This document shows, in pieces, positions 1 through 8,791 of a stretch of DNA of 64,000 nucleotides. The stretch is from Melissococcus plutonius ATCC 35311. GTDB taxonomy: Bacteria; Bacillota; Bacilli; Lactobacillales; Enterococcaceae. Every line of letters begins with the position of its first letter. Position 1 is the stretch's first letter. Location of the stretch: contig NC_015516.1 of NCBI RefSeq assembly GCF_000270185.1, forward strand, positions 1,163,001 to 1,227,000, written 5' to 3'. The notes under the pieces were generated by a model. The model did not search any database, was not told the origin of the DNA, and saw only the letters and a list, made by a program, of their open reading frames with translations. Made by a program: the position numbers and the translations under genes.

Positions 1-1541
1 GTTTCTATTTTTTCTTTTTTTGATTCTGTTGTCTGACTTTCAACATTACCGTTTCGATAACTACCTGGATGATCTTGTAGTTTAATCATTTCATCAGCAA
101 CAAATTGAACTTCAGTACCTACAATGACCTGAATGTTTCTATCATTAATTACTTTTACACCTGGTACACCAGTCGCTTTTATTTTAGCTTGATCAACCTT
201 ACCAGTATCTTTTACAACCAAACGTAAACGAGTCGTACAATTATCAATAGAAACAACATTGTCATCAGCACCAAGAGCCGTATAAATTTTACGTGCAAGA
301 ACAGTAAATTTATTGTCACCAGGAACTATTGTATGATCAATATCTTCTGTTTCTTCACCAGTTCCCTTTTCACGACCAGGTGTCATTAAATTAAGTTTAG
401 TAATAACAAAACGGAAACCAAAATAATAAATGACTGCAAAAACTAATCCTTGTAAAATAAGCATCATTGGATGATTTGCAACCGGATTTTTTAAACTTAA
501 GAAGAAATCAACAAAGCCAGCACTAAATGCAAAGCCTGCCGTCCAATGCATAAATGCAGCAAATGCAAGAGATAGACCAGTAAATACAGCGTGAACGACG
601 TAAAGTGGCCAAGCAATAAACATGAAAGAAAATTCTAAAGGTTCAGTAACGCCTGTAAAGAAGGAAGCAAAGCCGGCTGCTAACATTAAAGAAGCAACTT
701 CTTTTTTCTTCTCAGGACGTGCACATTGATAAATAGCAAATGCTCCAGCTGGTAATCCAAACATCATAATTGGGAAAAATCCAGCTTGATACATCCCTGT
801 TTTACCAATAATTGCTGCACCAGAATCAAGCGCTTTTTGTCCAGCCAAGAAATTACCAATATCATTAATACCTGCCACGTCAAACCAGAAAACAGAGTTT
901 AATGCATGGTGTAGTCCAGTTGGAATTAATAAACGATTAAATAATCCATAAAGGCCAGCACCAACAAAGCCTAAACTTGAAATCCCTCTTCCGAAAGAAA
1001 CCAATACATTATAAACCATTGGCCACACGAAAAATAAAACAGCGGAGATAATTAACATAGAGATAGCGGACATAATTGGAACAAGTCGTTTACCACTAAA
1101 AAATGACAAAGCCATTGGTAATTTTACATTGTGAAATTTATTGTACATCGCTGCGGCAACCAAGCCAGCAATAATACCGACAAACACGTTATTTCCCATT
1201 GTACCAAATGCGGGATTAACTTCACTAACATTTTTAAGTCCCTTAATGGCTTGAACAGATTCAGAAGATAATACCATTTTAGGAATTAAATAAGCAACCA
1301 AGCCGGCCAAAGCAGCTGCTCCATCTTTATTTTTAGACATTCCTAGAGCTAAACCAACAGCAAATAGTAATGCTAAATTATCTAAAATTGCTGTCCCGCC
1401 ACTTGCTAAAAATGTAGTAGCTGGGCTTGCACCAATTGTACCAATCAACCAGTTAGCAATCCCTACAAGTAATGATGCTGCAGGCAAAACAGCAACTGGT
1501 AACATTAAAGAACGTCCCATTCTTTGCATGTAATCTTTCAT
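1..1541 (-). CDS. PTS sugar permease EIIC-EIIB, N-acetylglucosamine/glucose type (partial)
   Basis: This is the start of a phosphotransferase membrane permease; its 3' end lies outside the window. I read the start as the ATG at 1539-1541, preceded by a GGGGTG ribosome site. The first ~370 residues are a hydrophobic EIIC domain containing the segment GLHHALNSVFWF, which is typical of NagE-like rather than PtsG-like permeases. An EIIB domain follows with the phosphorylation cysteine in DNCTTRLRL. The visible end is a Ser/Thr/Glu/Lys-rich stretch that looks like a linker to a further EIIA domain. The antiterminator gene lies 30 nt upstream on the same strand, so the two form one operon. Family assignment is strong; GlcNAc versus glucose specificity is inferred from one motif. 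Confidence 0.85.
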   Translation of the reverse strand, partial: MKDYMQRMGRSLMLPVAVLPAASLLVGIANWLIGTIGASPATTFLASGGTAILDNLALLFAVGLALGMSKNKDGAAALAGLVAYLIPKMVLSSESVQAIKGLKNVSEVNPAFGTMGNNVFVGIIAGLVAAAMYNKFHNVKLPMALSFFSGKRLVPIMSAISMLIISAVLFFVWPMVYNVLVSFGRGISSLGFVGAGLYGLFNRLLIPTGLHHALNSVFWFDVAGINDIGNFLAGQKALDSGAAIIGKTGMYQAGFFPIMMFGLPAGAFAIYQCARPEKKKEVASLMLAAGFASFFTGVTEPLEFSFMFIAWPLYVVHAVFTGLSLAFAAFMHWTAGFAFSAGFVDFFLSLKNPVANHPMMLILQGLVFAVIYYFGFRFVITKLNLMTPGREKGTGEETEDIDHTIVPGDNKFTVLARKIYTALGADDNVVSIDNCTTRLRLVVKDTGKVDQAKIKATGVPGVKVINDRNIQVIVGTEVQFVADEMIKLQDHPGSYRNGNVESQTTESKKEKIE

Positions 1542-1571
1542 TTGTAACACCCCAATATAATTTATTTTTAT

Positions 1572-2411
1572 TTACTTTGAACTGACCATTTTTAGTCGTT
1601 CAATGTGAATAGCTAAATAACCTAGTTCCTCATCCGGTACATGATAATGAAAATTTTTACTCAAAAATAGCTGAATTTTTTGTGCAATTTGATAACTATC
1701 GCTGTATTTCTTTTTGACAATTTCCAAGATTTCATCATCTAAAACAACATATTGATTTTGTTGAAATCTTTGAATAAATAGTCGTAGGTGGTTAACAAGA
1801 CGTGAATAATTAAGACTCATCTTTTCATCATGCATATTAATCTTTAATTCTTTTTCAATCAAATGAATGACTTCTGAAACAATGGTAATATCACGAATAC
1901 TTTTACTATTATCTTTTTGGCCATTTCGTGCACTGTGAATATGAATGGCAATATACCCATCTTCATCATAGCTGAATGGAATATCAAGTGTCTTAGTTAA
2001 AAATTCTACTGCCCATTGAGCAATGGCAAATTCTTCACTGTAAAGCGTTTCAATTTCATGAAGCAATTTATTACGTACAATGATGTTATTTTGCGTATTT
2101 TCAGCTGCAAAAGCAATATGATCGCATAACCCAATATTAATATGTTCATTTAGCTTTTCGCCTAAAACCCTTTCAGCATAAGTAATAATTTCTTCCGTTG
2201 CTAGGAAGTATTGCTCGTCAATTTGTGATAATAAGATTTGTAGTTTTTGAATTCCCTCAGGTTCCATGATAAACATTCGCTCAACCATCGAAGCAGAAAG
2301 CAAATCATTTTTCTTCTTATTAAATCCAACTCCTTTTCCTACAGCTACTTTTTCCTGTCCATTATCAAGAACAAGTACAGCATTTTGATTCAATAGTTTT
2401 TTAATTTTCAT
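1572..2411 (-). CDS. BglG/LicT-family transcriptional antiterminator
   Basis: This is an RNA-binding antiterminator controlled by PTS phosphorylation, 279 residues, the usual length for LicT. The N-terminal ~55 residues form the RNA-binding CAT domain (MKIKKLLNQNAVLVLDNGQE, then GKGVGF). Two PRD domains follow, with candidate phospho-histidines in LCDHIAFA and AIHIHSA (PRD1) and in LVNHLRLF and AIHIERL (PRD2). The frame stays open 42 codons further upstream, but family alignment and the GAGGGG ribosome site favour the ATG at 2409-2411. The gene is cotranscribed with the PTS permease that follows it. It probably acts on the RNA hairpin in its own leader, so that the operon is read through when its sugar is available. 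Confidence 0.88.
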   Translation of the reverse strand: MKIKKLLNQNAVLVLDNGQEKVAVGKGVGFNKKKNDLLSASMVERMFIMEPEGIQKLQILLSQIDEQYFLATEEIITYAERVLGEKLNEHINIGLCDHIAFAAENTQNNIIVRNKLLHEIETLYSEEFAIAQWAVEFLTKTLDIPFSYDEDGYIAIHIHSARNGQKDNSKSIRDITIVSEVIHLIEKELKINMHDEKMSLNYSRLVNHLRLFIQRFQQNQYVVLDDEILEIVKKKYSDSYQIAQKIQLFLSKNFHYHVPDEELGYLAIHIERLKMVSSK

Positions 2412-2531
2412 AATGCCCCTCTTCTTTAGAAGTAGATTAATAACATGTCCAGCTAACATACAAATAAAAAAAGTATAGAACAATATCAGTAATGACATAA
2501 GCACGCAAAGTAGTCTATGCCATTGAAATTC

Positions 2532-2563
2532 TTCCATGCCTAGTATTATCTAGTCACATGAAA
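2532..2563 (-). promoter_or_regulatory. Candidate ribonucleic antiterminator (RAT) hairpin
   Basis: Read on the minus strand, the leader folds into an interrupted stem. TTTCATG pairs with CATGGAA (one G-U pair) and CTAG pairs with CTAG, with a small asymmetric bulge (TGA opposite G). This is the layout of BglG-family RAT targets. It sits between the promoter at 2596-2624 and the antiterminator gene. A second helix, AATGGCATA with TATGTCATT, follows immediately, but its T-run is about 20 nt away, so the terminator half of the switch is not convincing. Confidence 0.5.
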
Positions 2564-2595
2564 ACGCTATTCACATTTATTAAATAACAGAACAT

Positions 2596-2624
2596 ATTCT
2601 ACAAATATATAGACCATTTGTCAA
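2596..2624 (-). promoter_or_regulatory. Promoter of the antiterminator-PTS operon
   Basis: A TTGACA -35 box (2619-2624) is separated by exactly 17 nt from a TAGAAT -10 box (2596-2601). A sequence resembling a CcpA site but with one extra base (TGAATAGCGTTTTCA, about 2561-2575) lies just downstream of the expected start and could allow catabolite repression; that part is weak. Confidence 0.7.
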
Positions 2625-2759
2625 GACTTTTTGAGCAAACTTAATGGAAAGGATTTTGATTCATGACGAATTATCAAATGAACCATCAATGATATCTATC
2701 TTTTAAAAAGATAGATTAGCTAAATAAAACATTAGTATTAAACAACTGTTAGAAATTTG

Positions 2760-2921
2760 CTATAGTATGAAACGGAGTAAAATTTTAAAGAAATATTTAT
2801 TTCTATCATTTACAGCCATACGTTTTATCATTCCTATTGTTAATTCTCTAGTAATAAGAACATCTAAATCCTTCCTACTCCATCTGTTAAAGTCATAGTC
2901 TAAAAAAATAGTATTTTCTAT
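2760..2921 (-). other. Short open stretch, possible gene remnant
   Basis: In the otherwise gene-free interval 2625-3190, one minus-strand frame stays open for about 53 codons between a TAG near 2922 and a TAG at 2760-2762. Its translation has a natural composition (FNRWSRKDLDVLITREL, then IGMIKRMAV) but no start codon with a ribosome site. I do not recognise a family. It may be the tail of a decayed gene or chance. The rest of the interval shows nothing else. Confidence 0.25.
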
Positions 2922-3193
2922 CTATTGTAAGAATTGAAGCAAAGACTTTAATTTTTAGATAATGTTCTAAAGATTAGATTAAGCTTTTAAATAGCCATAA
3001 AATAACTATAGCAGCTAAGAAAATAACTAAAATAAAATTTAAAAATGAATACCAAATTATTATTTGTAAGACGTATGACTTGATTGAATTGACAAAAAAT
3101 AATTTTGTCCTTTTATATCATTTAAATATTGCTACCTTACTAAAAAATTGATTTAAATACAAAGATACAAATGATTCTGAATAAGAGTTTTAA

Positions 3194-3222
3194 TTTACAA
3201 AAATTATCAAAAAAGGTATAAT
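3194..3222 (+). promoter_or_regulatory. Promoter of the SufT-like gene
   Basis: TTTACA (3194-3199), a 17-nt spacer, then a consensus TATAAT (3217-3222), 35 nt upstream of the ATG at 3258. Confidence 0.7.
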
Positions 3223-3257
3223 TGACTGAGCGTTTTAAATAAAGGAGTCGATGAACT

Positions 3258-3599
3258 ATGAGTGAAAAACCACAAGAATGGTCTGCTGAGGAAATTGAAG
3301 TTATTAAGGAACATATAATAACTGCTTTGGAAACAGTTATCGATCCAGAATTAGGCGTTGACATTGTTAATTTAGGTTTGATTTATGGTGTTGATTTTCA
3401 ACCAACGGGTGAAACAGTTATTAAAATGACCTTAACCACAATGGGATGTCCGATAGTTGACCTTTTAACCGAGCAAATCCATGAGGCACTCAATGAAGTA
3501 CCTGAAATTAAAACCGTTGAAGTAAAACTCGTCTGGTATCCAGCTTGGACAACCGATAAAATGTCTCGCTATGCTAGAATTGCTTTGGGAATCAGATAA
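3258..3599 (+). CDS. SufT/MIP18-family (DUF59) iron-sulfur assembly protein
   Basis: This 113-residue protein belongs to the MIP18/PaaD (DUF59) family, whose SufT members help mature iron-sulfur proteins in the cytoplasm. The family core is visible: ETVIDPELGVDIVNLGLIYG around residues 29-48, then TTMGCPIVDLL with the conserved cysteine near residue 63. The C-terminal VWYPAWTTDKMS is also typical. Length matches the family. The start ATG at 3258 follows an AAAGGAG site. The gene stands alone with its own promoter and a hairpin terminator. No suf genes are next to it in this window. Confidence 0.88.
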   Translation: MSEKPQEWSAEEIEVIKEHIITALETVIDPELGVDIVNLGLIYGVDFQPTGETVIKMTLTTMGCPIVDLLTEQIHEALNEVPEIKTVEVKLVWYPAWTTDKMSRYARIALGIR

Positions 3600-3636
3600 A
3601 TCATTAAAATTAATTTTTTAATATGTTATAAATAAT

Positions 3637-3681
3637 AAAAAACTTTCTCATTTAATCGATTTAAAGGGAGAAAGTTTTTTT
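3637..3681. terminator. Bidirectional hairpin terminator after the SufT-like gene
   Basis: AAAAAACTTTCTC pairs with GAGAAAGTTTTTT around an 18-nt loop, with A- and T-runs on the two sides. It separates the convergent genes at 3258-3599 (+) and 3880-4221 (-) and can end both transcripts. Confidence 0.8.
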
Positions 3682-3879
3682 ATTAAGGTTGTTTATTTTT
3701 TATTAAATTGTAAAGCGAGCTTTATCCTTTAGCTATTAAGCCTGCTTGTTGATTTAGAAACACTATCAATCCGATTGACAGACTATTTCACCGTGTTCCT
3801 TATCATTAAACCATAAAATTTAAATCAATTAAAAACAATCTTTCTATATAAAAAAGATGAAATTGATTTTAGAAATTCC

Positions 3880-4221
3880 TTAATCTTTAAAAACTTCTAA
3901 AAGATTAACACTATTCACCTTTTCTACAATAAATTCATATTCTGCAATATAATGACTGGTAGCATCATGGTTGCCATCTGCATCTGAAAGAATTAAAAAA
4001 TGACCATATTCTTCATTATTCGCATGTGGAGTAATATTATCTGTATGTATTAGTTTGCTAATTGCATTTGTAACTTCTTTGGCATTCAATTCCTTAAAAT
4101 CCATGGATTTTCTTATTTTCTTAGTTACTTCAGAACCGTCTATTGTTTGTCCATTTTCATCAAGTTCTGTTATTTCAACTGTCGTTAAGGTGACTCTATA
4201 ATTTGTATATTGCTTTTCCAT
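3880..4221 (-). CDS. Hypothetical protein, 113 residues
   Basis: I do not recognise a family. The protein is acidic and soluble-looking with no signal peptide or membrane segment. It begins MEKQYTNYRVTLTTVEITEL and reads like a small alpha/beta protein with alternating short strands and one helix (ELNAKEVTNAISKLI). The ATG at 4219-4221 is preceded by an AAGGAATAGGA ribosome site, which supports translation. It stands alone between a terminator and the small ORF at 4318-4476. Confidence 0.6.
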   Translation of the reverse strand: MEKQYTNYRVTLTTVEITELDENGQTIDGSEVTKKIRKSMDFKELNAKEVTNAISKLIHTDNITPHANNEEYGHFLILSDADGNHDATSHYIAEYEFIVEKVNSVNLLEVFKD

Positions 4222-4317
4222 TCCTATTCCTTCTTTCTTTTTATTTATACTTCTATTCTACTAATCTATAAATGAAAAAATTCCACGATTTTTCTATTAT
4301 TTTGATGGTCTATCTCA

Positions 4318-4476
4318 TTAACTAATAGATGTACTAGGAATTACAAGAGCAAATAAATTCGCCATATTTGCCATTAGATATAAACAATTACTAGTCACTT
4401 CATTAAAGCGATTCAAGTCTTCTTTCGACAGTTCCAAAGGTTTATTTTCATCATAATATTTATTTGTGAAATTAAT
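4318..4476 (-). CDS. Small 52-residue ORF with an ATT in start position
   Basis: A frame of 52 codons ends at a TAA (4318-4320). It begins directly after an AAGGAG ribosome site, with 5 nt of spacing, but the codon in start position is ATT (4474-4476), not ATG. The translation looks natural: a charged N-terminal half (NKYYDENKPLELSKEDL) and a hydrophobic C-terminal half (NCLYLMANMANLFALVIPS). Either ATT is used as a rare start or an ATG has mutated and the gene is silenced. No family recognised. Confidence 0.4.
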   Translation of the reverse strand: MNFTNKYYDENKPLELSKEDLNRFNEVTSNCLYLMANMANLFALVIPSTSIS

Positions 4477-4679
4477 GTTGGCTCCTTAAAGTAATTAAAA
4501 AAGAAAAAATTTTAATCGATTACACTATTTTTTAATACAATCATCTAATGAATGCATATAGGAGAGCTAACATTAAAATGGAATGCTATAAATTTAAAGA
4601 AAATTCAATTGAGATATCAAAAATTCTTTTTCATGAAAAAATACAGTTAGTTTAACGTTGTCAATACTATCAAAAACAC

Positions 4680-4745
4680 TTCAATCAAACTGATTAATTG
4701 GTATTGCTATTGAAATAATGGCAATATTGAATTAGTTTGATTGAA
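4680..4745. repeat. 66-nt imperfect inverted repeat
   Basis: The outer 12 bases TTCAATCAAACT are exactly complementary to AGTTTGATTGAA. The inner arms continue with ATT, TATTGC and ATT pairings interrupted by one or two mismatches, giving a long hairpin of about 28 pairs. There is no T-run, so it is not an ordinary terminator. It sits in the gene-free interval 4477-4875, where I see only this repeat and a 25-codon ORF (from 4579, plus strand) that I cannot support. Confidence 0.6.
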
Positions 4746-4875
4746 ACAAGGCAGTGTAATAAATCATTTCATGTGTATTCGAATGAAAATTTTATATTTG
4801 CTGAGCTTAAAAGAATTGAATCAAGAAATTGTTGTATAAGTTTCTAAATTCTTAAGATCATGAATTTGATCAATA

Positions 4876-4918
4876 AAAAACACCTTAAAATGTGATAAAA
4901 CAACATTTTAAGGTGTTT
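4876..4918 (-). terminator. Terminator of ssrA
   Basis: AAACACCTTAAAATGT pairs perfectly with ACATTTTAAGGTGTTT (16 bp). On the minus strand it is followed by a T-run. It lies 8 nt beyond the tmRNA 3' end. Confidence 0.85.
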
Positions 4919-4925
4919 ATCTGTA

Positions 4926-5289
4926 TGGAGACGGCGGGAGTCGAACCCGCGTCCAAACATATCGCCACTTAAACATCTACATTCATAGTCATACTATTGA
5001 AGTTTCATAAAAGTTTATGCCGCATGACAGGCCTGAACTTTTACTAGTCTGATTATTTCTGATAAATTCTACAGACGGAAAAATTTATCATAGCCCACTT
5101 CATTTAAGACCCTTACTTGAGCACATGGGCGATGCCAAGAGGATCTACGCTAACTGTTTTTAGGCAGCTACAGCGTAAGAATAGTTTTGTTTTTTAGCAG
5201 TTATATTTAACTGTAACGTTTTTACGTAGACGTAACCTACGGAATGCCATTCAAGCTCAAACTATGCCTGTCGAATCCGTAACGCCCCC
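4926..5289 (-). ncRNA. ssrA: Transfer-messenger RNA (tmRNA)
   Basis: tmRNA rescues stalled ribosomes and tags the unfinished protein. The 5' end GGGGGCGTTACGGATTCGAC (from 5289) and the 3' tRNA-like half with GGTTCGACTCCCGCC pair to form the acceptor stem. The discriminator A is at 4926 and CCA is not encoded. Length 364 nt fits the family. The tag reading frame starts at GCT within the AACTGCTAAA context and encodes AKKQNYSYAVAA, followed by TAA. The tag ends in AVAA rather than the more common ALAA. A promoter lies upstream and a strong terminator directly follows. Confidence 0.95.
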
Positions 5290-5315
5290 AAATTTTCAAA
5301 TAGCAATACTTTAAT

Positions 5316-5344
5316 AGTATAACATAATTTCAATCGCTATTCAA
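5316..5344 (-). promoter_or_regulatory. Promoter of ssrA
   Basis: TTGAAT (5339-5344), a 17-nt spacer, then TATACT (5316-5321), ending 26 nt before the mature 5' end; the extra leader would be removed by RNase P. Confidence 0.6.
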
Positions 5345-5925
5345 AGTGAAACATAAAATAATAGACATTAAACTAATTTTTTTATTCTTCAGATTATACA
5401 ATGATAATGTTATTTCCAAACAAAAAATCAATCATCTAGAATCAATCTTTCCACCACTCTATTCCCTACACCAATCTTTATAATCCTATTTTTGATCTAT
5501 TGCAAATAAGCTTTCTCATAGAAAGGTTCATTGCCCTATTATTTTGATGAACAGGAGATAAATTTAGTAAAAGCAATCATTATAAAAAGAAGATAACAGT
5601 TTTTCTTTCAAAAATTTTGTCATTATTAATCCTAGTTGAAAATTCTGATTATAAATGAAACTTTTATTGATATACCTGAGTACATGTATTGAAAATAAAG
5701 ATTAGCGATTGCTTGTTTTTAATATCCAATAGATAGTAATCATATAATCATATAAAAAAAGACCTAAATTTCTAGATTTATTAAACAATTTTTAGCAATG
5801 AAAAAAGCGATACAAAAGTCGATTGATTGTCCTATTACAATGATCAGCATTATAACTAATTCTTATAACTTGGTGAGACAATTAGATAAACTGAATCTAT
5901 TGTAAGTGATAGCTATATTGTAATG

Positions 5926-5963
5926 ATCTAACTAAAAAATGTTGGAATGTTTTTTAGTTAGAT
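5926..5963. terminator. Hairpin downstream of the bacteriocin locus
   Basis: ATCTAACTAAAAAA is perfectly complementary to TTTTTTAGTTAGAT (14 bp, 10-nt loop), 86 nt beyond the ABC gene on the minus strand. The A/T-rich inner stem resembles a bidirectional terminator. The remaining gene-free interval 5345-5925 shows only a 35-codon plus-strand ORF from 5799 that I cannot assign. Confidence 0.5.
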
Positions 5964-6048
5964 ATACTTGTTCTGTAATAATCCTAATTATTTCAGTAAT
6001 AATCCTAACTATCAATAAACAGAGATAAATTCAATCCACCTAATTTTT

Positions 6049-6678
6049 TTATAGATTGATTATTCTGGAACATGAATTAGCTACTATTGTATCATGGTTA
6101 ACGATAATGACTGTTTTGCCCTGTTGATTTAATAATTTTAATTCTTTTAAGATGGTATCTCTATTTTTATCATCTAGGGAACCCGTAGGTTCGTCTGCCA
6201 AAATCACACTGCTTGGTTTGATTAAGCATCTTGCAATAGATATTCTTTGCTGTTGTCCACCTGAAAGCTCAAAGACTTTATACTGTTCATAGCCGGATAA
6301 TCCTACAACCTCTAAAACTTCCTGTATCTGTTTCTGTTTTTCTTGTTTATTTTTCTTGACGTATTTTTGTGCTAATGCTAAATTTTGATAAACCGTTTGA
6401 TCGTCAATTAAAGCATAGTTTTGAAAAATATATCCAATGTTTTCACGGATAACTTTATTTGCTAGTTTGCTGTTAGGTTTAATATTTTTCTGATCGCCTA
6501 TTTGATAGGTACCACTATTTAATCCTTCAAGTAAGCCTAATATATTTAAAACGGTGGATTTGCCAGAACCACTTTCTCCAACAATGGCAATCATCTCGCC
6601 ATCATGAATCGTCAGATTGATATGATCTAATACCATTCTATTGCCGTATTTTTTAACAACGTTTTCAAGTACAATCAT
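6049..6678 (-). CDS. Lactococcin 972-type ABC transporter ATP-binding protein
   Basis: This 209-residue ATPase has a Walker A motif GESGSGKST (around residues 34-42), the signature LSGGQQQR (about 138-145), Walker B VILADEP, and an H-loop histidine in VNHDT. It is compact, as in the ATPases that accompany lactococcin 972-type bacteriocins. It is the last gene of the locus, 2 nt after the membrane-protein pseudogene and downstream of the bacteriocin precursor. Its job would be to energise export or self-immunity together with that membrane protein. The frame is intact, but since both partners are broken it is probably without function. Confidence 0.85.
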   Translation of the reverse strand: MIVLENVVKKYGNRMVLDHINLTIHDGEMIAIVGESGSGKSTVLNILGLLEGLNSGTYQIGDQKNIKPNSKLANKVIRENIGYIFQNYALIDDQTVYQNLALAQKYVKKNKQEKQKQIQEVLEVVGLSGYEQYKVFELSGGQQQRISIARCLIKPSSVILADEPTGSLDDKNRDTILKELKLLNQQGKTVIIVNHDTIVANSCSRIINL

Positions 6679-6680
6679 TT

Positions 6681-8737
6681 TTATTCTCCTTTAAGAATTC
6701 CTATGAGATTTTTACTTTCTTGATAATAAAATATTGACAGACTGATTAAGATGTCGATCAAGGCCAATAAAACGCCTGCACCCAACCCAACAATTGAATG
6801 GCTGAAAACTGTTGCTACGATTATTTGAATCAAATACACAAATAGCCAAGCAGCAGTGACTTTTCTATACCTATCAACCAATTTAATTCCTAATGCTCGT
6901 TGGATAGAGAGTGTCATTTTATTTGTTGTAAAGTACAATACACATACAAAAGCCGAAACGATTAAAGAGACTAAAAAGATAATCAGTAATAATGTTGCTG
7001 CCATTTGAAGACCTAATCGAATGGTATCTACTTGGGTACTTAGAATGGATGCTATTGTTGAGAATTTAAGATTGATGCCTTTCATTGTTTTAGAAGAAAG
7101 CTGTTTTGCAATATAGTTTCGATTTTTTTACTATTTTCTATTCTTATGGGACTGTTTACTTCTGTCGTTAATAATTGCATTTTACTTATATAATCTAAAT
7201 GATTCGATGCTATAAGTTCATAGATTGGATTCGTAAATGTTACAATATCATCATTTAAAAATACATTGGTATTGATTGATTTATTGTAATAATCAATAGT
7301 GACTTTCGTCTTTTCTAGCGTGGTATTTTTTCTTGCTTGCTCACCCATACGATTATAAGCCATCATTTTACATAGTTCTTCTATTTTTGCTTTATTCGCT
7401 TTGAAAGAAAGTGGTACTAAGAAAACATTCTCATTATGCTCTTTTGGTATTTTCAATGAAATACTCTTTAAATAATTTTCATTTACCTTAATGGTTTGGT
7501 ATTTATCACTTGGTTTAAACATTTTTCTCGGTTGGTAGAGTGGAAAATTTTTAATTGGATCGATAATGGTACCATAGAAAAAATAAGCATTAATATTTTT
7601 TTCCAAATCTAAAAAGAAAATTGATGTCTTATCCTCATTTACTCCATTGTTTAATCTAAAATTTTTGGTGGCCTCCTCAGTTGAAACTCCTATTTTATCA
7701 ACGGTTAAAAATTTCCCTTCATTAGCAACCTTATTATAAATTTCAGTGGCCTTTAAAATTTCATGAATATTTGCCAAACTTCCAATTAATAATACGGTAG
7801 TTAAAATAATCATCAATATTTTTAAAATAAATGTTGTTCCAATTCCTAATCTGAATCTCTGAGAATTTTTAATAAGACTTGTCACTGTTATCTCTTTGAT
7901 GATTGAATAGGCGAATAACACCGATAAGGATAAAAGGCCAAAAATAATGAGTTGTATAGCTATTAAAGACCATAAAAAATGCGTTGGTAAATAATCAAAA
8001 TAAAGGATTACAAAACTATCAAAGATAAGAGACACAATTAGACTGGTTAAATAAGGAAATAAAAATAATTGTTTTAAAATCTCTTTTGATTTGAACCCGA
8101 CTAATTTCCAGACACCTATATTTTTTATTTGCTTCATTGGAATTGAAAGTATACTTAATAGGGTTAGTAGACTTAATATGCTGAATATACCTATATAAAT
8201 GAATAAATATTCATTTATGTATCCTTTTTTTGAATGCATTTTGGGTGTTTGTAAATCTTTAATTGTCAGTCCAAAAAAATCAGACATTTCTTTCAGAAGT
8301 ACTTCTTTATTTTTATTTGATTTAGGTATAATAGTATAGATACCATTAGCAGATTTATCATTATTACTAAAATAATTATACAAACTTTGTAATTCAATCA
8401 CCGGACTTGCAACAAAAGTCGGAATGGTTTAAAAGTTTTGGAAAGGGAAGCTTGCTTGGTTTATAATTGCAGATTTTAGAACTTTATCCTTCGGAAAATC
8501 TGTCCTAATAATACTTATTTTTTTTTCATCAGATAATTTTTGAAAAAAAGGAAGCATCTTGTCTGGTGTCTGCGTGGTATTGGAAACATAAATTTTAAAT
8601 GAATTGCTTGTTTGCTCAATATTTTCCAGACGTTCTTGATCTTTTGTTTGATAAAGATTGATCACGATAAACCCAGAAAAAATGACCATTAGTGCTAAAA
8701 AGGCACTAACTATTTTTTTCATGTCTGATACCTCCAT
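6681..8737 (-). pseudogene. Bacteriocin-associated membrane protein (lactococcin 972 type), broken
   Basis: The three reading segments 8429-8737, 7082-8401 and 6681-7085 together match one permease of about 685 residues, the usual size for this family. It has an N-terminal membrane segment, a middle block of about four and a C-terminal block of three (starting near TLLLIIFLVSLIV). Segment one ends at an in-frame TAA (8429-8431), after which the same frame continues through TIPTFVASPVIELQ. Between segments two and three the frame changes by one base near 7085-7130; the total length fits a single-base deletion. The ATGA overlap there could mimic coupled genes, but the family is one polypeptide. 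Start: ATG near 8722, MKKIVSAFLALMVIF, which looks like a signal anchor. Confidence 0.75.
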
Positions 8738-8791
8738 ATAGAATTTGTATTATTACAAAAAGACGTTGTGCAATTTTTTAGTTATTTGTTA

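Noticed and set aside
2412-2537. N-terminal hydrophobic extension of the antiterminator
   Set aside because: The frame is open upstream, but family length and the GAGGGG ribosome site fix the start at 2411, and the extra stretch overlaps the RAT leader.
3140-3364. Minus-strand frame of 74 codons over the SufT-like gene
   Set aside because: It runs opposite a strongly conserved gene with its own consensus promoter and ribosome site.
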